Shown one piece after another: positions 21,001 through 32,948 of a DNA stretch of 64,000 bases (position 1 is its first letter; every line of letters begins with the position of its first letter). This DNA is from Lepidodermella squamata (Eukaryota; Gastrotricha), in the NCBI GenBank assembly GCA_047495785.1, contig JBLDXI010000002.1:744001-808000 (forward strand), in the 5' to 3' direction. The notes under the pieces were generated by a model. The model had not been told where the DNA came from, did no database searches, and saw only the letters and a program-made list of their open reading frames with translations. The translations under genes and the position numbers were made by a program.

Positions 21001-24000
21001 CCTATGAAGCAGCTCTACTTCTGAATTCTACTTCAAACTCTGAAGCTTCCTTAAATTTACCTTGATAACAACTTGAGCCCGGAGTGGTTTGAATCCCCGT
21101 TCTGCCTTTTTGTTGAGCCACTCCTGGCGATGCTTTTCGCCCCGAACAAGGTTGAAAGCGAGCCAAAACACGCCATCAGTCGAGCGGCCGCACGCCGCTG
21201 CCTCCCAGCCGTGAAGCACAAACGACTGCTGGTAGATGAACGTGACAGCGTTGCCCTGGTACGGGTTCAAATTCGAAATTGTATAAGCGACCATGTAAGA
21301 ACCGAGGCGGCGCGTGTCGAAGGCGAGGGTCGTTTTTGTGATCTGCTTCGACGGCGACTCGAACAACGTCCAACCAGCGCCTTTGAGCGGCCCCGGGCGA
21401 TGGAAAATTCGCCAGACGCAATCTTTGTCCGGAAGTTTTTCTGGTAACTAGAAAAGTAAAATAATATTGAAAAAATTATAAAATTATAAAAAAATCGTAA
21501 TAATTTTTGAAAAAAATTAAAAAATCATTGAAAAATTATTGAAAAAAAAATAAAAAAATATCGAAGAAATGTAAAACATCATTGAAATTTTTTTTAAATG
21601 TCTACATAACACACACGATCATAAAATCGAACACAATAAAAATTCACAGCAAAATTTATTCTCAGCTAACTAGATCAATTTAAAATCAACTCCAATTAAA
21701 TTAAAAAAATCGCCAATTAAATTAAAAATATTCTAACGCGTTTGGCGACGAGCTTTCGAAAAATTCCAATATTATTAAAATTTGTTTATATAAATTTCGA
21801 AAATTCCAAACTTACATCTGGAAGAGGGAGTCGAATGGTTGCAGCTCGGTTGTAGTCGCTACTCAACGTCGTGCCATTTTCATTCGAAGGCCCAGGCAGC
21901 TCTTCGAAATCGAAAACATCCGACAGCACGACCAAATCGCCTAATTGCATCATATCCACCTTAAATTTCTTGAGTAGATCTATCGGAACGGGGATAACGC
22001 GATGCCGGTATTTCCGCTCCTTCTGATGATGGGCGAGGGCGCCTTTCGGGAACCGCCCGGAGACGTAGCGGCTTAATTTCGATGTGAAAAGTAACCCGGA
22101 AGGCGGTAGGCTGAAAAATTCCTCCTTAACCGTGCAGACGATCATCCATAGCCCAGGCGAGTTTGACGTAACCCTAACCACTCTGTTGTTATTTTGCATC
22201 GAAAATACAACACCCTCAGACACGACAACCCAGCCGTCCTGCGATACGATCGGGCTCATAGTCGGCAGGGTGGTTTCGCCGAAAAACTCCTGCGGCCCTG
22301 TGCCGTTAGCTGCGTCTACGTTTTTAGCCGCCTTGGTCGAGGTTGTACGATGTAGGACGTTGTAAACGTAATGAGTGGTCGGCAGGTTGTAGACAGGCAT
22401 GTCCAGGGTATAACTCCCGGGTAAATTATTCGTATAACTCTCGCAGACAACGTAGATTTCTGAGACTAGCCGTGAAAACGCGTCAGTGAACGAAAATTTA
22501 AGGTGGCGCTCCGCGGCTGGCACAGTGCCAAGCGTGATTGAGTCGCGTTTGCCGAGCGAATCCGGCGATATGCTGATAGCGGCGCCGTTGTCCATTTTAA
22601 TGGCTGTTACGCGGTTGATGTAGGCCACGCGCTTGCGCTTTTTCGCCGACGGTGCGCTGCCGCCGGGCTTTTCGATTGACCCATCGCGCATTTTCGACAG
22701 GCTGGCCCTTTTTAATTGGTTAAAATTAGTTAAAATTAATAGTTTAGATTATAACCTAAACTGATAATAGGGTCGTGTAAAATTTCAAATTAAAAAGCGG
22801 GTTTTAATTAAATTCTGTGGAACGGTAATAATAATTAGTGGAAAAGCGAATTAATTCTAAAATTAACACTGATTTCCGTGATATTTCGAGTAATAAAGCA
22901 AGAATTTCCATCCAGAAAAATAGAAAATTAGAATTTGTAGTTTTTTTATGTAATGATGGAAACCAATTTGTATTTTTGCCGGTGCAAATTTTTTGATGGA
23001 AAAATACATGCAAAAAAATGGCAAGGGAAATAAGGTCCAACCGAGAATTTCCGGAATTAACAGAAAATGCACTAAAATTCCGGAATTTTTTTCAGCGATA
23101 TAATATGTTCAAAGATGATTCAAGTATTCCAATTTCTGGTGCAAAACTGACTTAATATCAATCATTTTTTGGTTGAATGAGCTTTTTATGAGGATAAATT
23201 TCACTGATGAATTATTGTTGACGTAAAAAGAAGGTTGCCAAGCGTCACAAGGATGCTGCTCTATTCATAAAAGTGGTATATTTTTTCTTCACCCTCTATC
23301 GGCCGGGTTCTAGCGACATGCATGGGAGCTTATTCAATCGCGCACGCGTCGCTTTGATGAGGCGTGACCAGACGTCAGGTGCACTATTTTTCGGCGTAAA
23401 CAACAACAACAAAAGAATGAGCCAAGTTCACGCCCGCTGGTTTTGGCGCGCGCGCGCAATAGTAATTAAGGTGGCTAATGAGGCGCGGTATTAGCGAAAA
23501 TTCGGGTGATGGCGAGTAACAAAATATTGGTTTTAAAAGCGTGGGGCCTAAAAACTTGGCTGAAAACTTACCACAGCAAGCTATAAGCAGCGTCCATTTT
23601 GTTGTAAGCGCGGGAGAGTTCGATACATGTGAACGCGTATATGGATGGTGTGGTGTAATAATAAATATTCGATTTTTTTCTGTGCGCGCGTGCGCGCGTA
23701 GCAACCTTAATAAACTCTACATTGGCGCGATGCGCTTAGCAACAATTGCGCACAACTTTTATTATCATCGTCGTCGAAGGGTATCGAAACAAAAGAACTG
23801 GCCGTAAGAGATCAAATTACACCGCGTATCAAACCCGGACAGTTGCGGTTCCAGCATGATTATCATCAATAATAAATATACTCCGACAATGAGTAAGGGG
23901 AATTTCTTATTGATAAATTTGCATATTCGAGCAAAATTTATAAAAATATTATCAAAGAGAAGAGGTTCCTCTTGTCAATTACACAAAATGAATAAAATAT

Positions 24001-24662
24001 TTCTCCACCGAAAAATGAAGATAAAAGAAAAATAGTAAGTTGAATTTCGAAAGCAATATGTCCCAAAATTAAGAAAAATCCTTTAAGTGGCAGAAACTTG
24101 GTAACTGAGAAGAAAATATGACTGGTTAGCAATTTTTTTATCTCTATTGAATTTACCGGTGCGTTGTACCTAATAAATAGGACGCATGAATAGACTTTTT
24201 CTTATGCAGCTATTAATTCGATATTTTTAACACCTAATACAGCGCAAAAGCGAAGGTAGGCTTTGTAACAGTTCGCAAGAATAAGTAATCAATGAACCAC
24301 ATTTATCGCATATAAAAATATTTATAGGCGCAATGTTTCCATTTTAAATTTTTCTAAATTTTCGAAAATTTTAAAATTCGAATTCAAATATAAAAACCGG
24401 AGGTTTGAAGATTAAAAAGGAAAGAATAAGGGACTTACTTTTTCATTTTACCTAAATTCGTTAGCGATTTCCTAGTTAGGCCTTGGCGAGTTGTAGCAGC
24501 GGCTTTGGCGATGTTTTCTGTCGACGAAAAACGAACAGATTTAGTCAACGGCAGCGAATTACTGTTGTCCATGATGCTGTTGCTTTCCGAGACAATAGTC
24601 TCGATTGCGCCATCACAGTCGCGCTGTTCAAAATTCATCGATTTTTCGACGCGCAATTTCAT
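18036..24662 (-). CDS. Death-domain protein, probably ankyrin/UNC5-like (ZU5-UPA-DD type)
   Basis: Exons 24439-24662, 21816-22707, 21061-21447, 19496-19987, 19178-19319 and 18036-18877 give 2979 nt, 992 aa. The first exon, across a 1.7-kb intron, is less certain, but its phase joins correctly (AA|G GCC AGC). Without it, an ATG at 22691 also opens the frame. The C-terminal exon begins with a death-domain-like helix bundle (SLHCLASELRDGL...IEALTDLGRLDLADMV). Upstream, GQFIRLTIEGEIRWADNG with a following FRIEPD strand resembles the UPA domain of ankyrins. The beta-rich region before it may be ZU5-like, but I cannot see its signature. No ankyrin repeats or transmembrane helix are present. A KKRKR cluster lies near the N terminus. 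Family role: cytosolic signalling or membrane-skeleton adaptor. Confidence 0.6.
20244..20573. repeat. Long palindromic repeat in an intron of the death-domain gene
   Basis: Arms of about 160 bp are inverted copies: the left arm runs CCTTGG..TTTGCCGGTGAAAACCCGG..ATGGTAACTGG..CCGGATTTTT, and the right arm mirrors it. They meet at an AT-rich centre near 20410. Diverged half-units of the same family occur near 43843, 46665 and 48310. No ORF is present. Confidence 0.7.
22708..24438. other. Long first intron (or promoter) of the death-domain gene
   Basis: About 1.7 kb, far longer than other introns here, so it may hold regulatory sites or an alternative promoter. It has alternating GC-rich patches (GCGCGCGCGC near 23447, GTGCGCGCGTGCGCGCG near 23682) and AT-rich stretches. 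No exon with good splice sites is recognised. Confidence 0.4.
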
Positions 24663-25772
24663 GATCGAGGTGTTATAACAACGGGCGATCGAGCTTATTT
24701 ATTATAAAAAATTCAGGAAAAAAAGCCGCCGAAATTTCAGCCGTTTTGCGTAGAAACTTGCGTCACGCTGAAATGGATGTTTTCGTTTTCGTTGGCGCTT
24801 TTACTAAAAATCATCCCAGCCGTGTATTCTCGATAGCCGCTGCGGACCGGGAAATTAAATTTCCGCACTAGATTTTTGTAAATTTAACTTTCGCATTTTG
24901 GCGTATAAATAATTTAAATCGTGCGATTTTTTGGCGATTTTTCCGCACTGAAACTGGCTAAATTATTGCACCAATAATTATGGCGATAAAAATGTCAACG
25001 CACCTGATTAAGTTAATTATACCTATCATACGAACTTTGCTTGCGTCATTAGTCGAAATGACTCGAAAGTTGAACTTTTGACCAGCCAAAAAAATCCTTT
25101 GAGGATTTAAATGACGTCAAAGGGTTTATACCACAAATTAATAAAAAAAATGAATAAATCCTAAATATTTTCCGGGAAATAAAAAAAATTAGGAAATTTC
25201 ATGTAAAAAATAAGGAAGACTTCAATGGTCATGAATCATGTAATCGAGGGTCGCCGCTGTAACTTCTATAGTGCAACGTAAAATATTGATGAATCCTATC
25301 ACTGAATGTTGAAATAACAAAAGTATTTTTTTAGTTTAAATTCATCATCGATCTAATAATCACAGACAAATCTCAGACAATTTTCACTAAAATGAATTTA
25401 CATTTAAAAATATAAACCATTAAAAATATTTTAAAGAAAAATGAGAACGCTGCCCTTAATAAATCGGCTGGAAAAATATTGTGGGAGCAAACATCCGGAA
25501 TTTTTTGAAATTTTGATTACTAGACTGCGAATGAGAACGAAAAAATCCAGGCCGTCAGTTAAACAAAAGATATCGTAGGCATTTCATTATCGCGGCTTTG
25601 TATTTTTGAGCGAATTGAGTCCCCAAGGTAATATTTAGGGCGTGACCCAGGAAATGAACGTAAAACGCTCTCGATCTTTTATTTTGTATTAACACAATAA
25701 TAAAATCGAAGGAAAATTATGGCACATAAATCAACAATATATAATATTAAATAGCAATTTTTCGAAAAATCT
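24663..25772. other. Intergenic DNA between the death-domain and thymidine phosphorylase genes
   Basis: The first 200 bp should contain the promoter of the death-domain gene; TTATTTATTATAAAAAA near 24695 is TATA-like on the minus strand. TGACGTCAAAGGG near 25111 resembles the terminus of the 17.3-kb MITE. TTTATT-type motifs near 25678 may serve as the minus-strand poly(A) signal of thymidine phosphorylase. No other gene is seen. Confidence 0.4.
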
Positions 25773-27571
25773 TTAAATTATCTCGACAATCAGGTCGTCC
25801 AGGTAATTTTTCGTCTCGTCATGCTCCGATTCGTTTTCATACTCGAAAGCTGCCTCTAAAATTTCAACGTCATGCTTCGTTGCCTGGCCGTTGTGGTAGA
25901 AGCGGCCCCAAACCTGGCCAGCCGTGACCTTTTGACCCCGAATCGGGGTGCGTGGGAAATTCAGCTCAATGCCAACAGCCGGGTCGATTACATCCGAACT
26001 CCTGAGGCGACCGGCGCCGAGTCGCTGAAGCGTGACGCCGATCACCTTCGAATCAATAACGCCGACATATCCGTCTTTCTTCGCCTTCAATTCCTCGACG
26101 AATTCGGCCTTCGGCATCAAATCCCTCGGATTCCCATCGCCGAGAATTAATTGATCCGCGTAATTAGGATCAACGCCTTGAAACACGCAAATGTCTCGGA
26201 ATGCTTTCAAAGCCGATTTGTTGCGCAGCGCCTCTAGAATTTTTGCTTTCCCGTCCTCGAAATCTTTCGCCTTCCCAACAGTGGCCAAAAGATGACCGCC
26301 AAAAGCGGCGACCAGCCTAATTATATCAGGCGCAGATGAATTCTCGGGGCCGAGTCGAAGGCATTCAATGCATTCGGCAATTTCGGAGGCGTTTCCAATG
26401 GCAAGACCGATAGGGCTGTCATTTCGTGTCAGCATAGCGGTTGTTGGGGTGCCCATTCGCCTAGCTAGAGTGGCTAAAGATACCGCCAGCTAGTGAAAAT
26501 AATGAAAATAAATGATTTTCTGATATTCGAATAAAAATTCCGATTTTTCGGATTTTTTTTAATTTTTTTTAATTTTTCTGGAATTTTCGTATTTTTTTTT
26601 TAAATTTTCCAATAATTTTCTACTCATGATATTTTTTCCAATTTCATAATTTCATAATTTCGTAAAATAATTCCGGAATAATTTTTTTGAAATCTTTGAA
26701 ATTCAGTTTAAAATTGAGGCATTTTTGTATTTCAATTTTGGACCAAAAAAGAACAATTTTCTTACGTTTCTCGCTTCGTTGATATCCGCCAGTTGACCAC
26801 CTCGGCCGAATTTAACGTCCAAAATCAGGGCACTCAACTGCTCGGCAACTTTCTTACTAATGATAGACGCTAGGATAAGAGGGACACTAGTAACCGTAGC
26901 CGTGACGTCTCGGTGCGCGTACAGTACGGCATCAGCCGGGCACAATTCGCCGGTTTGACCGGAAATGCAACCGCCAACGGTAGCCAGAGCCTCGAGAACT
27001 TTGTCGGAATGCAATTTCACGCTGTAGCCGCGAATTGCGGTCTCGAGCTTGTCCAAAGTACCGCCGGTGTGACCTAGACCGCGGCCGGAAATCATTGGGA
27101 CTTTGACTCCACAAGCGACTAAAGCCGGTACCAGAACGATGCTATGAAAAAATGAAAAAAATCATTTATTAAAATGTATAAAAAAACAATAAAAAAATAT
27201 AAATTTTAATCAATTAAAAAATAATTATAATAATTTATAAATTAAAAAATTATGAATTTTTACCTGGTTTTATCGCCGACTCCGCCCGTGCTGTGTTTAT
27301 CGACAACCAGGTGCCGCCATTCCTCCGGGTACGGCCCAATTTTCGACCCACTCTCGACCATCAAATGCGTGAAAGCTTGCGTTTCGTTGTCATTGAGGCC
27401 GCGAATGTACATCGCCATCAACATGGCGCCAATTTGCGACTCTTGAACTCGACCCGGGTGCTCTTTATCCGCAACCGCGGTGACAAAATACGCGATCTCA
27501 TCCTGCGTCAATTCGCCGCCGTCTCGCTTTTTCGCAATCAACTGGCCAATGCTAACTGCTGGTTTCGACAT
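25773..27571 (-). CDS. Thymidine phosphorylase
   Basis: Exons 27264-27571, 26766-27141 and 25773-26489 give 1401 nt, 466 aa, close to the family length. It converts thymidine and phosphate to thymine and 2-deoxyribose-1-phosphate in pyrimidine salvage. Visible signatures are the phosphate-loop KHSTGGVGDK just before the first intron, the family motif SGRGLGHTGGTLDKLE, then KFGRGGQ and an RNDSPIGLAIGN segment near the start of exon 3. The N terminus (IGQLIAKKRDGGELTQDEI) matches the helical dimerisation domain. There is no signal peptide, so it is cytosolic. Introns show it is a resident eukaryotic gene. It is transcribed away from the tandem Rab gene. Confidence 0.93.
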
Positions 27572-28225
27572 TTTTCAGAAATAATAATTGCAAAACTCGA
27601 TTATTTAAGCGTTTGCTTTGATGATAAGAAATTTCCTTAGAAGAGAGCTGTGACCCGGGGTCAGATGGCATCATAATGACTTTCTCGTCGCCGTCTTATC
27701 AACGCCGTAGCAGTCCATTGTTGGCACTTAATCTGAGCAGTTATGACATTTTCTTATCTCTAAAAGCTGGAAAGGTGAACACAGCCGCGTAAACGGACTT
27801 GACACGGAATAGAAAGATATTAAGTTATAAACGGAATCGGTTATACAAACAATTATTTTTTGAAAAATTAAAAAAAAATCAAGATTCAAATTATTTATTA
27901 GAAAAATACCTAAAATTAAAAAATTCATTCAAATTTCAGACAAATCTTAAAAAATGCAAAATAAGATTTGAAAAATTTAAATTTTCAAATTGAAAAAATT
28001 GGAAATTTAAACAAAATTTTATATTTTAAAACGAAGCGGCTTTAAACTTGATTAATCATCAGTCTCGATAATAATATTGACTTTCATGAGTCGCGTGTTG
28101 GTCGCGTGCTTGTGACAAAATCTTTCTCGATATCTTTCTAAAACTCGAAAAATTTTCAAATAAAATTAGCACGTAAAATTACGAATTCCTCCCTCGACAT
28201 CGGTTTTACTTTGAATTTTTGAATT
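27572..28225. promoter_or_regulatory. Divergent intergenic region between thymidine phosphorylase and the tandem Rab gene
   Basis: A 654-bp region shared by two divergent genes. A CTTATC-type GATA core lies near 27700 and 27755. The rest is very AT-rich with AAATTTAAA runs. No additional gene is supported. Confidence 0.4.
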
Positions 28226-29845
28226 ATGCCTGATCGCGTTATAGGCGTTACGCCGCATCGGGCGGCGTCGATTTTCGACACATTGAACACCGGCAACGGG
28301 TTGATTTTTAACATTTTACTACTCGGCGATGAGGCGGTTGGCAAATCAACGCTAGCTGCTCGTTTTGCATGCGGTGAAGAACGTAGTACTTACATTCCAA
28401 CTATTGGCGTCGATTTTTATTTTCGTCAAACAACGGTCGATGGTTATCACTGCAAACTTCAGGTTGGAAATTGATCAGAAAAAATTCCATAATATTTTTA
28501 AAATTAGTTATGGGACACGGCTGGTCGAAATAAATTCATGACGTTCCTCAACGAAAAGTAACAATTATTCTAGATTTTTCTCGGAATTTTATAATTTTGT
28601 TTCAGTTATTTTCACAAAGCCAATTGCGTGATTTTGATGTACGACGTATCGAAGAAATCGTCATTCAAAGAAATGAAATTATGGGTCGAACATATTAAAA
28701 AGGTGACCTAATTTTCATATTATGCAATTTTTTCTTGAATTATTTGTTTTTTTTTAGCTCTGTTCCAATTGTGAGCTAGTTATTGTCGCAAACAAGGCCG
28801 ATTTAGGTCGCCAGGTCGACGAAAAGGACGCTCGCGAATTAGCGGCCAAATACGATTTCGACTTCATGGAAGTTTCCAGCCTCGACTCGTGCCAAGTCGA
28901 CCGGCTATTTTTAAGCCTCAGTCGCGCCATGATTTTGTCCCACCTTCGCCGCCAATGCCATCAAATGACGCCCCTGAAAACTGTAGGAGCGCCGAAAAAA
29001 ATTGCGAACAGAAAAACTTACCGAGAAGATTGCGATGTTTTATTCAAAGTTTTACTCAGTAAGTCGAATTCTAAAATTCCACCTTAAAATTTGCAATTTT
29101 TTCTAGTCGGCGAGTCTAGTGTTGGAAAAACGAGTTTGATGCGCCGTTTTGTTCACGATCAATTCAACAATAGCTTCAAAGCAACGGTTGGTATCGATTT
29201 CGAGAGCCACATGACTCGAATTGATGGCAAACTCGTGAAAATGCAAATTTGGGACACTGCGGGCCAGGAAAAATTTCGCTCACTATCACCGCAATATTAC
29301 CGAGGCGCTGATGCTGTCATTGTGGTTTACGACATCGGCAATCGGCACTCATTCGATGGAGTTCTATCTTGGGTTCAACGAGTTCAAATCGTAAGAAATC
29401 TGGAATTATTTATTGCATTAATAATTTAATCAAATACTATAATTAATTATTTTATTTATTAATTTTTAATATTAATTTTTCTTTCAGCAAAATACAAATG
29501 ACACCTTAATGGCCCTTGTAGGCAATAAATGTGACATTAACCCAAATCTTCGAGAGGTTGAGGAAAATCTTGGGAAACAGGTACAAATTTTTGCAATTAT
29601 TCGAAATTTTCCATAATTTTTCAAAATAGATTGCCGGGAGCCTTGGCTTAGATTTATTCATGGAAACTAGTGCTAAGGCGAAGATAAACGTCTCTGAATT
29701 GTTCGATAATTTGGCCCGGAGGACCCTGGAGAAAAAATGCATAGACCTGAATGGCCTGGACTCATCTGATCAAACAATCGACGATTCAATTATCAAGCCC
29801 GTCAGCCTTGGTGCAAATTGGAAAAAGAGTTGCTGCTCAAATTGA
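28226..29845 (+). CDS. Tandem Rab protein: two Rab-like GTPase domains in one polypeptide
   Basis: Exons 28226-28462, 28508-28557, 28606-28702, 28758-29058, 29107-29390, 29488-29580 and 29630-29845 total 1278 nt, an open 425-aa frame. Domain 1 has G1 GDEAVGKST, G2 TIGVDF, G3 WDTAGRNKF (Gln of WDTAGQ replaced by Arg), G4 ANKAD and G5 EVSS. Domain 2 has G1 GESSVGKTS, G2 TVGIDF, G3 WDTAGQEKF, G4 GNKCD and G5 ETSAK, and ends SCCSN, a Rab prenylation-type dicysteine. The link is a phase-1 intron (CTCA|GTAAGT ... TTTTCTAG|TC) that completes the domain-2 start VLFKVLLIGESS in frame. Domain 1 lacks its own prenylation tail. Possible role: vesicle traffic with two switches in cis (inference). A missed gene boundary is unlikely, since no stop or ATG separates the halves. 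Confidence 0.82.
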
Positions 29846-30250
29846 TGCTCAAAATGATGACAACGAATTTATTTGATCTTAAATTTTGATTTTATCCATC
29901 TTATTGGAAAGCAATAGAAAATAACGTTATACGCTACGTAATAAAACGCGACATCAATAAACAGCCTCATGCGAAAAAGTAGGTCATGGCACAAATGAAT
30001 GACCTACTTAAACCAGAGTGTAAATATATTAAAATTGTCGTGCTCGGAGAGCGGCAGTTTTACAACGACCTATTGATCGTAGAAAAGTTCTATTGTTTCT
30101 GAAAAATTCCTTTCATCTACACGTGTCGACTTAATCACTCAGGCGGAAAGTTTTTAATTACTGTGTCGTCATATAATTGAAAAGGAACGTAGGCTGAACA
30201 GGCGCCAGAAACATTTTTGCACGTGTTCGTAGTTCAAAGTTGACAAAAAA
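29846..30250 (+). promoter_or_regulatory. Conserved promoter of CTLD gene 2
   Basis: It begins with the 3' end of the Rab gene (AATAAAA near 29940). Bases 29977-30009 form a perfect 11-bp dyad AAGTAGGTCAT / ATGACCTACTT around an 11-bp spacer, which contains AGGTCA half-sites of nuclear-receptor type. ACGTGTCGACTTA lies at 30121-30133 and GGCTGAACAGGCGCCAGAAA at 30191-30210. The same three blocks in the same order precede CTLD gene 1. Confidence 0.62.
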
Positions 30251-32269
30251 ATGAAGTTTTCAACTTTTTTGGCTGGATTGGCCTGTTTAATTGTCAAAAT
30301 TCACGGTGATAGCGTCAAAGGCATTTGCTTTGTGCCATCGCAAACTGCTTACGATGTTGGCGATAAAGCGGCGTATTGGACGTACGACTCAACTGGGAAG
30401 ACGGCGAATGTGCTCGAAGTTGTAAGTGTTAGCGACAAACTGGTTTTGGTCTGCTCGGGAGGTGGGAAAGCGACAAAAAGCGGAAAAATCAACTGCAACG
30501 CAAATGACGGGTCTTGGTCGCCGCCGGACATCAAGTGCGAAGGTGGGACAACAACAACAACGACAACAACAACAACCACTACAACAACCACTACAAAACC
30601 AACGACTACAACGACTACCACAAAGTCTGCAGCTACTACAACTACTACTACAGCCTCGAAATCTACGGCTTCAACTGCTACGACGAAGGCAGCAGCTACT
30701 ACCACTACCACGACAAAAGCTCCAGTAGCAACATGTTCACTTCCAACTTACGACGCCGGTGATTCGGCTGCGTTTTGGACGAAGAATCAAACGAGCCAGG
30801 TAAAGGCGGAGGCAAGTTCAACCTTCGTGAAGGGAGCTCGAGCTTTCCTCGTCTGTCCAACTGGCAAATTGCCATCAAATTTCGACGGCGCCATCGTTTG
30901 TTCTGGTGATAAAACTTTGACCTGGCAGCCTGCGTCCTTAAAATGTGTATCAACCTGCGCTGTGCCGAAGCAGTCGGAGTATAACGTATCTGACAATAGT
31001 TCGTTCTGGCGGTCGACGTTAAAGGGAGAACGCTTGTCAATTGGCGCCTTAATCCCGCTGAGTTTCCAAATCTCGGTTCAATGTAACGGCTCGAGTAAGC
31101 CGAAGCCGTCATCTGCAGTGACGTGCCAACCTGATGGTTCGTGGAAGCCAACTGGAATTGTTTGCAAAGCCCCTGTTGCTCCCGTTCCGAAGCCAGCAGT
31201 TCCTACAGTCTTAAGTGTAGTAGCGAACAAAACTGAACAAGCAAAATTAGGTAACAATTTAAAAGTTTCCAGTTAAAAAATTGGAATTAAAAATTTGGGG
31301 ATATCTCGCGTAAATATATTAAATTGATTTTTTTTCAATTGATTGAAATTTGGATTTCAGAATTCTTTATATTGGAAATGATATTTTTGAAATTTTAAAA
31401 ATAATTTATTATTTATTTTGATTTGTTTTACATTTTAAATTGTTCAAATTTTCTAATTATCAAAATATGTTTAATCATCACTTCATGTATATTACATTTT
31501 CTGGTCTATTTCGTCTATTTCGACCATCTGCATATTTTCCCCTAGTTGCGGCAGTTAACAATGCAGCAGGCAACGTTAACCGATGTGGAGTACCTCGTAT
31601 GAACTGCGTTCGCAAGCTCCGCTTTAACACAACAGGCAAATACTACACATTTGACTGTGCAGGCGAGTGTACGCTTCAGGGCAACAACACAATAACGCAA
31701 GACGACGAAACGGGAGAGTGGACGCCGAATGGCTTCTGCAACCGCACTTTTGTTCCTTGCAATGTCGCCTTGGGTGATCGGTTTTTCAAAGTTAAGGCTG
31801 CTATGCTGTGGGAGGATGCCCAACAGAATTGCATCGATGACGCTGCTAAACGTAATAAGAAGGCTCGTCTAGCTGTTATAAGGAATTCGGACCAACAAAA
31901 ATACATAACTGCAAATCTAGTGTGTAAGTGCCATTCAGCCCACAACAACTTTATTTTCAACCTTTTCGTTTATTTTAAGCTGATGCGACGAATGCGACCG
32001 AATGTACGGGCTATTGGATTGGAGCCAGGGTGACTGATGCTGCTAATGGCACTGGGAAAGTTGTACGCTGGGATACAGATGGAAGCAAGCTTGAACTCGC
32101 GAATTGGGCCGACAAGCAACCTGACCGAGTTGGATGCACGAAGCCAACTGGGGATGACGCCGATTTGGCTACTTGCGTTCGCGTTGGCAAAACGGGTCTT
32201 TGGAGCGATGTCTATTGCGCTACCGACAAGGTCGAGGGCGCAATCTGTGAATACGTGTGTAACAGTTAA
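30251..32269 (+). CDS. Secreted CCP-like plus C-type lectin protein with Thr-rich linker (CTLD gene 2)
   Basis: Exons 30251-31250, 31546-31923 and 31980-32269 total 1668 nt, 555 aa. The second acceptor could also be nine bases later, without a frame change. It has a signal peptide (MKFSTFLAGLACLIVKIHG), one extra CCP-like module (CFVPSQTAYDVGD..WSPPDIKC), a mucin-like Thr-rich stretch of about 60 residues (about residues 98-158), and then modules nearly identical to CTLD gene 1. The CTLD has KQPD and WSD at the sugar site and ends ICEYVCNS. The Thr run is a likely O-glycosylated spacer. AATAAA lies near 32382. It is the direct paralog of the 15.7-kb gene, sharing promoter blocks. Confidence 0.85.
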
Positions 32270-32948
32270 AGATTCGGATTTCTACCCCCGGTACTGGAGC
32301 CCGGTTAAAGATTTACAATCAATAAGTGATTTTTGATTTTTAAGATTAACCTTGAGTTATTTTTCGAATCCGCACTTCCGAATAAATTGTGTTTTTGAAT
32401 TACATGGTAAGATAATTTTTTGAGCCTGGGAAACCCCATTACGTCAAATAGCTTGATTTACTCATCACGTTTCATAATGACTGAGAGAAGAGAAAACTTA
32501 TTGGCTTTGCATCGTGAGTTTACCGTTGAGGTCTTAGCTTTCAAATATAAAGCCGCACTGGAAAGTTCTACGAGACTTTGAAGGAGGTGTGACATTGTCC
32601 TGAAACGTGTTCAAGCTGGGTAAGGGTAACACATGTGATGAATAAAAGAACTTCCCAGAATTTTAGCCTGATCTAGTTTCTCACGCTTCGAGTTTCCAGG
32701 CTTGGCACAGTAGAAGGTGAGCGTTCATTTCTGGCTACATATTTTTTATATACTCACGATGGGCAAAAAACTAAGTTTTCTTACATTTCTTGAAAAGCGG
32801 AGGTAGATGCGAGTTATAAGTAATGCCAATTTTTTCATTAAGCGTCAGGTGGGCGGCGTGAGAGATGTAACCTCGACAAACTTTCTAATTAACCGACGCT
32901 GAGGTTCACGCGGGTCGTTCATTGTGTTTTTTCGTCAGTTGGAAAAAC
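32270..32948. other. Intergenic DNA before CTLD gene 3
   Basis: Contains the CTLD gene 2 terminator region, then DNA without the promoter blocks shared by genes 1 and 2. TTTTTTATATACTC near 32744 is TATA-like but 200 bp from the start codon. No other gene is seen. Confidence 0.4.

Noticed and set aside
25773-27571. Bacterial contamination or recent transfer for thymidine phosphorylase
   Set aside because: Two spliceosomal introns and local AT-rich flanks show a resident gene.
30349-30711. Val-rich minus-strand ORF
   Set aside because: Complement of the ACA/ACT Thr run in CTLD gene 2.
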